Source of the DNA: JAVVPL01 sp036655775
GTDB taxonomy: Bacteria > Bacteroidota > Bacteroidia > Bacteroidales > P3
Assembly (NCBI GenBank): GCA_036655775.1
Contig: JAVVPL010000058.1
Location: 1-12,738 of the forward strand
Direction: 5' to 3'
DNA: 12,738 nt
A program made the translations under genes and the position numbers. Position 1 is the stretch's first letter, and each line of letters begins with the position of its first letter. Positions 7,190-12,738 of this stretch are shown one piece after another. The notes below the pieces were generated by a model. The model was given only the letters and a program-made list of their open reading frames with translations, did not search any database and was not told the DNA's origin.

Positions 7190-8836
7190 ATGAAAAAATT
7201 TATTTTAGGCACTAGCCTTTTTGTTTGGTTGTTTTCGTCAGGTTGTTGCAATAAAAAATGCGAAACCAAATCAGAGGACGAAGTAATTAAAGGCTTTGCA
7301 AAAGTTACACTAACTACTGATATGACTCAGTTTTCTGAGACTGAGAAACAAATGTTGTCCTACTTGTTTGAAGCTGCAGAAACGATGGAGGATATTTTTT
7401 GGAAAGAAGCTTTTGATGGTGATAGAAAAAGTTTTTTAAAAAGAATTTCCAACGATACTTTGCGCAAATTTGCCGCTATTAATTATGGACCATGGGAACG
7501 TCTAAATGGCAATGAGGCTTTTTTGGATGGATATGGAGTGAAGCCTAGAGGGGCTAATTTTTATCCAGAAGATATGTCTATTGAAGAGTTTGATGCATTG
7601 AAAGATCCCAATAAAACATCGCCTTATACCTTGATCCGTCGAGATAAGGAAGGTAAATTAATTGTGGTTTGGTACAAAGATGCTTTTAAAACGGAAATAG
7701 AAAAAGCTGCTTCATTGTTAGAAAAAGCCGCGGCTTTGTCTGAAGATGAAGGCTTCAAAAAATACTTGACTTTGCGTGCGACAGCTTTGCGTACAGATGA
7801 TTATTTAGAAAGCGATATGGCTTGGATGGATATGAAAAATTCAAAGTTCGATTTTGTGATTGGCCCTATCGAAAACTATGAAGATGCTTTGTTGGGATAT
7901 AAAGCGGCACATGAATCCTTTGTTTTAATTAAGGATGCGGAATGGAGTAAAAAATTGGATAAATTTGCAGCGATGTTGCCCGATTTACAAAAAGGTTTAC
8001 CTGTAGATCCTAAATATAAAAAAGAAATGCCTGGTTTGGAATCGGACATGAATGTGTATGAAGTGCTTTTATATCGTGGAGATTGTAATGCTGGAAGTAA
8101 AACAATTGCGATCAATCTTCCCAATGATGAACGTGTACACATTGCTAAAGGTACTCGTAAATTGCAATTGAAAAATACCATGAAGGCTAAATTTGAAAAA
8201 ATATTACTTCCAATTGCCGATGTAGTGATCACTGAAAAACAACGTGGAAATGTTAAATTTGAAGCCTTTTTCGAAAATGTGACTTTTCATGAAGTGGCTC
8301 ATGGAATGGGTGTCAAAAACACAATCAATGGTAAATCAACGGTACGTAAAGCATTGAAAGAAACGTACGCCACTCTAGAAGAAGCCAAAGCCGATATTAT
8401 GGGATTATATTTGGTGGATCAATTGAGAGCAAAAGGGGAATTGACCAATGGAAGTGTAGAAGATAATTATATTACTTTTTTTGCTGGTATTTTTCGTTCT
8501 ATTCGTTTTGGAACGGCTAGTGCACATGGAAAAGCAAATATGCTATGTTTAAATTATTTTGCTGACCATGGGGTGTTTACGCGTATGCCTAATGGCGTTT
8601 ATACCGTTGATGTAAAGAAAATGAAAAAAGCTACGGAAGGTCTTTTGGCTGAAATTTTAAAAGTGCAAGGGGATGGCGATTACAGTGCTGCACAACAATG
8701 GATTGCTGACAAAAGTGTGGTAGGTATGGAATTGCAAAAAGATTTAGATCGTATTGCTGCCGCGGATGTTGCTAAAGATATTTTCTTTGTACAAGGTAAA
8801 GATGCTATTGATTTTTCTTCTACTAAAACAAAATAA
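7190..8836 (+). CDS. M49 (dipeptidyl-peptidase III-like) zinc metallopeptidase lipoprotein, short form
   Basis: 548 residues, clearly shorter than classical DPP III (about 670-740). The N-terminus is a lipoprotein-type signal (FILGTSLFVWLFSSGC) with Cys19 as the likely lipid anchor, although Ser at -3 makes the lipobox imperfect. Conserved M49-like stretches are INYGPWERLNG (97-107), GANFYPEDM (121-129) and GPIENYEDALLGYKAAHE. The zinc site is HEVAH (His367, Glu368, His371), a five-residue HExxH in place of the six-residue HExxGH of classical DPP III. The second motif is EEAKAD (397-402), the counterpart of EECRAE/D. A pentapeptide M49 enzyme (HEISH) has been described in Caldithrix abyssi, so an active peptidase is plausible. 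It would act in the periplasm or at the outer membrane, removing dipeptides from peptide N-termini. These proteins are often labelled Zn-dependent hydrolase, or wrongly as NUDIX hydrolases. It has its own promoter and terminator and so looks monocistronic. Confidence 0.85.
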   Translation: MKKFILGTSLFVWLFSSGCCNKKCETKSEDEVIKGFAKVTLTTDMTQFSETEKQMLSYLFEAAETMEDIFWKEAFDGDRKSFLKRISNDTLRKFAAINYGPWERLNGNEAFLDGYGVKPRGANFYPEDMSIEEFDALKDPNKTSPYTLIRRDKEGKLIVVWYKDAFKTEIEKAASLLEKAAALSEDEGFKKYLTLRATALRTDDYLESDMAWMDMKNSKFDFVIGPIENYEDALLGYKAAHESFVLIKDAEWSKKLDKFAAMLPDLQKGLPVDPKYKKEMPGLESDMNVYEVLLYRGDCNAGSKTIAINLPNDERVHIAKGTRKLQLKNTMKAKFEKILLPIADVVITEKQRGNVKFEAFFENVTFHEVAHGMGVKNTINGKSTVRKALKETYATLEEAKADIMGLYLVDQLRAKGELTNGSVEDNYITFFAGIFRSIRFGTASAHGKANMLCLNYFADHGVFTRMPNGVYTVDVKKMKKATEGLLAEILKVQGDGDYSAAQQWIADKSVVGMELQKDLDRIAAADVAKDIFFVQGKDAIDFSSTKTK

Positions 8837-8850
8837 AACAAAATAAAACA
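8824..8850 (+). repeat. Short tandem repeat, AAATAAAACA unit, across the M49 stop codon
   Basis: Two perfect 10-bp copies (8831-8840 and 8841-8850) are preceded by a partial copy, TAAAACA, at 8824-8830. The M49 stop codon (8834-8836) lies in the first full copy. This is probably a replication-slippage product. Confidence 0.6.
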
Positions 8851-8853
8851 ATT

Positions 8854-8893
8854 AAAAAGAGCTACTATTCTTTTGGGAATAGTAGCTCTTTTT
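8854..8893 (+). terminator. Intrinsic terminator after the M49 gene
   Basis: A perfect 17-bp inverted repeat: arm AAAAAGAGCTACTATTC at 8854-8870, a 6-nt loop (8871-8876), and the complementary arm at 8877-8893 ending in TTTTT. The A-run before and T-run after the stem make it a possible terminator in both directions. It begins 17 bp after the M49 stop codon and ends 29 bp before the gpsA start. Confidence 0.9.
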
Positions 8894-8922
8894 ATGCAAT
8901 CAAGATTTTAAAAACAGATAAA

Positions 8923-9936
8923 ATGGAAAACAAAAAGCTGGCAGTATTGGGTGGTGGAAGTTGGGCTACGGCTATAATGAAAATTTTATTACATAGTGAA
9001 AATCAATTATGTAAAACAAATAAAATTAATTGGTGGATCCGAGATGATGAAATTAAAAACGCGATTGAACAATTTGGACATAATCCACATTATTTATCTT
9101 CGGTGAAGTTTGATCCTTCAAAAATATTGATTCGTACTGATTTGAGAGAAATTATTGCGGATTCCGAAATTTTAATTCTTGTGATTCCTTCGGCTTTTCT
9201 AGATCTTGCATTGCATGGGTTAAGTTCTGCGGACTTAAAAAACAAAATAATATGTTCAGCGATTAAAGGAATTGTACCGCAAACTCAACAAGTGGTAGGA
9301 GAATATCTAGTATCACAGTGGGGGGTTGAGGTTTCTAATTTTTCGCTTATTAGTGGTCCTTCTCATGCAGAAGAAATAGCTTTGGAAAAATTAACCTATT
9401 TGACTGCAGCTTCTCAAACTCCAGAATTAGCCAAGATGATGGCTGATATCTTCGCTTGTAGATTTGTACAGACACGTGTTAGCGATGATATTTATGGCAT
9501 AGAGTATGCCGCTGTTTTAAAAAATATTTATGCCATAGCTGTGGGGATTGCGAAAGGATTAGGTTATGGTGACAATTTTAGATCTGTTTTAGTGTCCAAC
9601 GCATTGGCTGAAATGAAAAAGTTTTTAGAAGAAATTCACGATATTCATAGATCGCTTTCTTCTGCGGTCTATTTGGGTGATTTATTAGTAACTTCCTATT
9701 CTCAACATAGTCGTAATCGAATCTTTGGAACCATGATAGGCGAAGGGTATTCGATCCAATCGATTATGCTTGAAATGAAGATGGTTGCAGAAGGCTACTA
9801 TGCCTGTGCAAGTGTGCAAGGAATCAAACATAATATGGACCTATCCATGCCTATTGTCGAAGCGGTACACGAGATACTGTATATGCAACAATCAGCTTTA
9901 GTAGTTTTCAAAAAATTGGAATTAATTCTAAAATAA
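8923..9936 (+). CDS. gpsA: NAD(P)H-dependent glycerol-3-phosphate dehydrogenase
   Basis: 337 residues, the usual length. It reduces dihydroxyacetone phosphate to sn-glycerol-3-phosphate in the cytosol, supplying the backbone for phospholipids. The N-terminal Rossmann loop reads GGGSWATA (10-17), the phylum's variant of GxGxxG. Next come SAIKGI (112-117, Lys115), SGPSHAEE (144-151), and IEYAAVLKNIYAI with Lys200, the lysine of the LKN motif expected to be catalytic. The C-terminal substrate domain has YGDNFRS (215-221), GDLLVT (252-257) and SRNR (263-266). The ATG at 8923 places the GGG loop at the expected distance from the N-terminus. No clear promoter fits in the 29 bp after the upstream terminator. 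The last 9 bp overlap the end of the convergent membrane protein gene. Confidence 0.96.
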   Translation: MENKKLAVLGGGSWATAIMKILLHSENQLCKTNKINWWIRDDEIKNAIEQFGHNPHYLSSVKFDPSKILIRTDLREIIADSEILILVIPSAFLDLALHGLSSADLKNKIICSAIKGIVPQTQQVVGEYLVSQWGVEVSNFSLISGPSHAEEIALEKLTYLTAASQTPELAKMMADIFACRFVQTRVSDDIYGIEYAAVLKNIYAIAVGIAKGLGYGDNFRSVLVSNALAEMKKFLEEIHDIHRSLSSAVYLGDLLVTSYSQHSRNRIFGTMIGEGYSIQSIMLEMKMVAEGYYACASVQGIKHNMDLSMPIVEAVHEILYMQQSALVVFKKLELILK

Positions 9937-11073
9937 AAGCATAATTCCGACGTATGCCCAGTGGGCAAAAATTCCTGCGCAAAATCCGCCTATGGTATGA
10001 GAGATAAGGGCTTTTGGGGTTAATTGTCTATATCCTAGAGAGTCGAGCATCGCAGTATGTGTACTTAAAAAACCACTCCAACACATTCCCATAGCTGTAA
10101 ATACAGCAATGGCATTTCCGTCAATAATACCTTGTGCTTGAAAACGAGGGATCAGCCCTAAGGCTGCACCTACGGCACCTAAGGAGGTAATGGGGAAAGC
10201 CACTAATTCAGGATTTGTAAATCCAAATAACCATTCAAAGATAAAGGAAACTTTGTTTGCTAACCAAGGAAGTGCGCCAATACCTTCATAAGCGGCTCCA
10301 GTGTAAGTTCCGTCAGGAGAAGGGCCAAAGGTGAGGATCATAACAAATGTGGAAATAATAAGCACCCCTGGAATAATGGCTAAACCTAAATCAACCCCTG
10401 TTTTCCCTCCATCCAATACTGCATTGAGCGCTCTTAAAAATACACCTCCTTCAGATTTGAAAGAAATTTGTTCTTCATCTCCACCTGCAGCTTCATCGGT
10501 TTTGAAAGAGGGATAGGTTTTGAGAATAAATCGTTGCATAAGGCGTGTGGAAATGATACTTCCTACAATAGCACCCCCTAAACCAATCATAGCGGCAGAA
10601 ATAAATCCACGACCTGCCATAAATACAATAACGATAAGGCCCATGCCAAAAGCTGTGCCAAAATTGGTTAAAGAAATAAGTTGATATTTTTTGAAATAAC
10701 GACTAAAGTTATGATCTTTGGATAGGGCAATAATTGCAGGATTGTCGGAAAGAAAAGTAAGTACTCCCCCTAAAGCGGCTACACCAGGTAAATTGTACAA
10801 AGGTTTCATCAAAGGTCGAAGGGCAATTTCAATGAGCCGAACTACGCCAAATTCGATAAGTAATTTGCCTAGCGCTCCTGATAGAACTGTAATTCCCATA
10901 AGGTACAACACCGTGTCTAAAAGCAGACTGTAAGAGGTCTTCATAATGGTGTTTAGCATATTGGGTGTTCCCATAAAATGGGCCAAAATACCAAAAACAC
11001 CAAAAAAGAGAATTAAAAAAACTCCCGCTTCGATACTGCGGCGAGTCACAAAACTTGTGATTTTTTTCTTCAT
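9928..11073 (-). CDS. Polytopic membrane protein with nucleoside-recognition (Gate) domains, probable transporter
   Basis: 381 residues, mostly hydrophobic, with about nine to eleven membrane segments. The N-terminal half (about 55-180) has the Gly-rich pattern of Gate domains: GITVLSGALGKLL, IALRPLMKPLYNLPGVAALGG, FLSDNPAII (108-115) and NFGTAFGMGLIVI. A charged linker (about 186-210, KTDEAAGGDEEQ) separates it from a second half with FTNPELVAFPITSLGAVGAALGLIPRF and MGMCWSGFLSTHTAMLD. This two-half arrangement recalls SpmA/SpmB-like and nucleoside-recognition membrane proteins, whose transported substrates are mostly unknown. I therefore infer an inner-membrane transporter with no assigned substrate. 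The gene has a candidate promoter at 11116-11148. It is convergent with gpsA, with a 9-bp overlap of the 3' ends and no visible terminator between them. Confidence 0.8.
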   Translation of the reverse strand: MKKKITSFVTRRSIEAGVFLILFFGVFGILAHFMGTPNMLNTIMKTSYSLLLDTVLYLMGITVLSGALGKLLIEFGVVRLIEIALRPLMKPLYNLPGVAALGGVLTFLSDNPAIIALSKDHNFSRYFKKYQLISLTNFGTAFGMGLIVIVFMAGRGFISAAMIGLGGAIVGSIISTRLMQRFILKTYPSFKTDEAAGGDEEQISFKSEGGVFLRALNAVLDGGKTGVDLGLAIIPGVLIISTFVMILTFGPSPDGTYTGAAYEGIGALPWLANKVSFIFEWLFGFTNPELVAFPITSLGAVGAALGLIPRFQAQGIIDGNAIAVFTAMGMCWSGFLSTHTAMLDSLGYRQLTPKALISHTIGGFCAGIFAHWAYVGIMLLF

Positions 11074-11115
11074 TGAAATAAACTTTTTCTATATGATTTT
11101 TTTCTTTTTAATTGT

Positions 11116-11148
11116 CAAAGGTACTGCTTTTGAAAATAAGAAGGAAAT
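11116..11148 (-). promoter_or_regulatory. Putative promoter of the Gate-domain membrane protein gene
   Basis: On the minus strand, TACCTTTG (complement of 11116-11123) matches the -7 consensus TAnnTTTG. A weak -33 (TTTC, complement of 11145-11148) lies 21 bp upstream. The predicted start near 11110 leaves a leader of about 37 nt, the same spacing as the M49 gene promoter. The promoter lies in the 110-bp gap after the porin gene, so the two minus-strand genes need not be one operon. Confidence 0.5.
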
Positions 11149-11183
11149 TTTTTATTTTGAGGGATAAGATATTTACTTAATTT

Positions 11184-12236
11184 TTAAATTGCTTTTATTT
11201 TCCAACGCACGCCTAATTCTAAATTTTGATATTGAATACGGTTGTTATTACTATGCCAAGCTAAGTGGATACGAAGTGTTTCTTTGTTTTTGATAGGAAA
11301 AAATTCGATGCCAGCGCCATAAAATGCGTAAGAAGTGCCAGGAAGAACAAAGCGGTCAATGGCTAAATTAAGATCAAAATTAGGTTCGTTATGTTGAGGA
11401 ATATGAGTTTGGGAATTGTTGCGGTCGTAGCCTCCTTTTGCAAATACCTTCCATTGCGAATTGATTTGATATGTGGCTTTGCCAATAAGGGTATAGTCTT
11501 TGAAGAAAAATTCTTTAGCACTTCCTGCACGGTTCATAATATCGATATCTAAACTAAAATGATTAAATGTAAAGCGATTTCCGAGAGCGATATAATTGAT
11601 GTATTTATTTTTTTCGTATTCAATTAAATTGATCGAATAGGCCGTGTGAAACCATTTGTAATTTCCAAACCACATTAAATTGTAGGCCCATATATTTTCA
11701 AAAGCTTTTTTTGAAAATGGAGAATTGACAAATTGTGCCATAAATGTATTTTTGGTGTTACTATATGTAAAAGTTAAACCTAATTGGTAACATACCACAT
11801 TATTCCAAAAATCAGACCAATAATACACATCGATAGGCGCTTCATCATATTCAAAGCCTCCAATGGCCACTACTTGTTTTCCCGCAGTAAAGGAAAAACT
11901 TTTATTAATGTGATAGGCGATCCAAGCCATATCCGTGGCGCCAAAAATCGTGGGATTTGCACTCGTAGGAACGTTTAATCGTTGACGAAATTTGTAACTA
12001 AAATGTTCGTTAATTTGTCCGTCAAAATAAACTTGAAGATATTTGCCAGCGAAGCCTGCTTGTGTGGGGTTGGTATCCGTACTTATTTTAACATCGAGGT
12101 CAAAGCGAGTATCAAAATAGAGAGCGAACTTTTGTTGCCTTGCTTGAGTGGCTTCTTCTAGCGTGTAACGTTCGTCTTGTGCAATGACACTCAAAGATAC
12201 TAATAAAAATAAAGTCGTGGTATAGATTCGTTTCAT
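11184..12236 (-). CDS. Outer-membrane porin-like beta-barrel protein (OprO/OprP-like)
   Basis: 350 residues with a clear cleavable signal peptide (MKRIYTTTLFLLVSLSVIA, cut predicted after Ala19 before QDER). The mature part alternates aromatic and polar residues as in transmembrane beta-strands, with features typical of phosphate-selective-porin-like proteins: FALYFDTRFDLDVK, YLQVYFDGQINEHFSYKFRQRL, AWIAYHINKSFSFTAGKQ, FEYDEAPIDVYYWSDFWNN, and the terminal strand LELGVRWKIKAI. It probably forms a channel in the outer membrane. The substrate cannot be read from the sequence, and the phosphate label of the family should not be taken literally. It is transcribed away from nifJ from a strong promoter in the shared control region. 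Confidence 0.82.
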   Translation of the reverse strand: MKRIYTTTLFLLVSLSVIAQDERYTLEEATQARQQKFALYFDTRFDLDVKISTDTNPTQAGFAGKYLQVYFDGQINEHFSYKFRQRLNVPTSANPTIFGATDMAWIAYHINKSFSFTAGKQVVAIGGFEYDEAPIDVYYWSDFWNNVVCYQLGLTFTYSNTKNTFMAQFVNSPFSKKAFENIWAYNLMWFGNYKWFHTAYSINLIEYEKNKYINYIALGNRFTFNHFSLDIDIMNRAGSAKEFFFKDYTLIGKATYQINSQWKVFAKGGYDRNNSQTHIPQHNEPNFDLNLAIDRFVLPGTSYAFYGAGIEFFPIKNKETLRIHLAWHSNNNRIQYQNLELGVRWKIKAI

Positions 12237-12297
12237 CCGTACATAAATTTTAAACTAAGTGTATAAAAAAACAGGTATACTTTGATAAAAAAGATTG

Positions 12298-12328
12298 CAA
12301 AGATAGCTTCTTTTGTTGATAATTCAAA
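12298..12328 (-). promoter_or_regulatory. Promoter of the porin gene, near-perfect Bacteroidota consensus
   Basis: On the minus strand, TTTG (complement of 12325-12328) is followed after 19 bp by TATCTTTG (complement of 12298-12305). This matches both the -33 TTTG and -7 TAnnTTTG elements with ideal spacing. Transcription should start near 12292, giving a leader of about 55 nt. Confidence 0.8.
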
Positions 12329-12344
12329 AAGAGAATGAACCGAA

Positions 12345-12366
12345 GTATAAACTTTTGTTTTTATAC
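12345..12366. promoter_or_regulatory. Dyad GTATAAA-N8-TTTATAC between divergent promoters, possible operator
   Basis: A perfect 7-bp inverted repeat (12345-12351 and 12360-12366, 8-bp spacer) lies between the -33 elements of the porin and nifJ promoters, 7 bp from the nifJ -33. A further half site GTATAAA is at 12261-12267 in the porin leader region. No known regulator consensus fits, and in AT-rich DNA chance is possible. Confidence 0.35.
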
Positions 12367-12373
12367 GTATTTG

Positions 12374-12405
12374 TTTGCTCCTTTCCTTAAAAATCCGTAT
12401 CTTTG
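12374..12405 (+). promoter_or_regulatory. Promoter of nifJ, near-perfect Bacteroidota consensus
   Basis: TTTG (12374-12377), a 20-bp spacer and TATCTTTG (12398-12405) match the -33/-7 elements of the phylum's primary sigma factor. The -7 octamer is identical to that of the opposite porin promoter. Transcription should start near 12411, giving a leader of about 55 nt that is A-rich and has no Shine-Dalgarno site. Confidence 0.8.
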
Positions 12406-12465
12406 CAAGTTCTTTATATGTAAAAATAAAACATTGAAATACAATAAATTAAATTTAAACAAGAC

Positions 12466-12738
12466 ATGGCAAAAGAAAAAAAATTCTTGACCTGTGATGG
12501 AAATCAAGCCGCTGCACATATAGCATATATGTTTAGTGAAGTAGCTGCGATTTATCCTATCACGCCTTCTTCTACAATGGCAGAGTACGTTGACGAATGG
12601 GCCGCTGCAGGGCGCAAAAACATTTTTGGCGAAACGGTAAAAGTATTGGAAATGCAATCAGAGGCAGGTGCCGCAGGTGCTGTGCATGGTTCATTACAAG
12701 CGGGTGCTTTAACAACTACCTACACCGCTTCACAAGGT
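12466..12738 (+). CDS. nifJ: Pyruvate:ferredoxin (flavodoxin) oxidoreductase, N-terminal 91 residues, 3' end outside window
   Basis: The frame starting at ATG 12466 (MAKEKKFLTCDGNQAAAHIA) stays open to the last base. It contains YPITPSSTMAEY (30-41), the substrate-side motif of 2-oxoacid:ferredoxin oxidoreductases, and SEAGAAGAVHG (65-75), where Glu66 is the glutamate expected to activate thiamine diphosphate. TTTYTASQG (83-91) ends the visible part. The full enzyme should be about 1,170-1,200 residues in a single chain, converting pyruvate and CoA to acetyl-CoA, CO2 and reduced ferredoxin in the cytosol. It is oxygen-sensitive and points to anaerobic metabolism. The start codon follows the well-placed promoter at 12374-12405. 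Confidence 0.95.
   Translation, partial: MAKEKKFLTCDGNQAAAHIAYMFSEVAAIYPITPSSTMAEYVDEWAAAGRKNIFGETVKVLEMQSEAGAAGAVHGSLQAGALTTTYTASQG

Noticed and set aside
7876..8232. 118-codon minus-strand open frame inside the M49 gene
   Set aside because: Fully antisense to a conserved metallopeptidase region; low-complexity translation with no family signature.
8854..8893. Hairpin as a small RNA or riboswitch
   Set aside because: The A-run, perfect stem, short loop and T-run right after a stop codon fit a simple intrinsic terminator better.
12361..12657. 98-codon minus-strand open frame over the start of nifJ
   Set aside because: It lies antisense to a clear nifJ reading frame and promoter and its translation has no recognisable domain.
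1..12738. Signs of a CRISPR array, insertion sequence, phage or defence island
   Set aside because: No spaced repeats, transposase, integrase, terminal inverted repeats or nuclease-like genes were seen; the genes are core metabolic or envelope types.

Overview
The window is AT-rich, tightly packed DNA from a member of the Bacteroidota (Bacteroidetes), probably an anaerobe. Four things point there. The promoters fit the phylum's TTTG / TAnnTTTG pattern, and A-rich leaders stand in for Shine-Dalgarno sites. Several genes are phylum-typical: an SbsA-Ig-like lipoprotein, a short M49 peptidase lipoprotein, and a GpsA with the GGGSWATA loop. Exported lipoproteins are frequent. The start of a pyruvate:ferredoxin oxidoreductase gene at the right edge suggests anaerobic metabolism. 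No genus can be named from the sequence alone.

Layout, left to right. (1) 1-717 is the 3' end of a U32-family gene (RlhA/YdcP type). It is followed 22 bp later by a large Ig-like-domain lipoprotein gene (740-2407). (2) A LuxE-like acyl-adenylating enzyme gene lies on the minus strand (2397-3392), and its end overlaps the end of the lipoprotein gene. (3) A divergent plus-strand cluster follows: a small lipoprotein (3454-3993), mrdA/PBP2 (4002-5834) and rodA (5838-7088), with 8-bp and 3-bp gaps. PBP2 (transpeptidase) and RodA (SEDS glycosyltransferase) form the peptidoglycan synthase of cell elongation. (4) An M49-family metallopeptidase lipoprotein (7190-8836) has its own promoter and a strong hairpin terminator, followed by gpsA (8923-9936), needed for phospholipid synthesis. 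(5) Two minus-strand genes come next: a Gate-domain membrane protein (9928-11073), whose end overlaps the end of gpsA, and a porin-like outer-membrane protein (11184-12236). (6) A 229-bp divergent control region (12237-12465) carries two well-matched back-to-back promoters. It is followed by the first 91 codons of nifJ (12466 to the window end).

Most genes serve the cell envelope: wall elongation, lipoproteins, porin and phospholipid precursor synthesis. I see no tRNA, rRNA, CRISPR array, insertion sequence, phage gene or defence cassette, and no stretch over 300 bp without a gene. The window looks like ordinary chromosomal core and envelope DNA. I found no convincing undescribed multi-gene system. 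The best leads are the short M49 lipoprotein with a five-residue zinc motif, the orphan LuxE-like enzyme, the unknown lipoprotein fused into the mrdA-rodA operon, and the nifJ/porin divergent promoter region with a dyad between the promoters.
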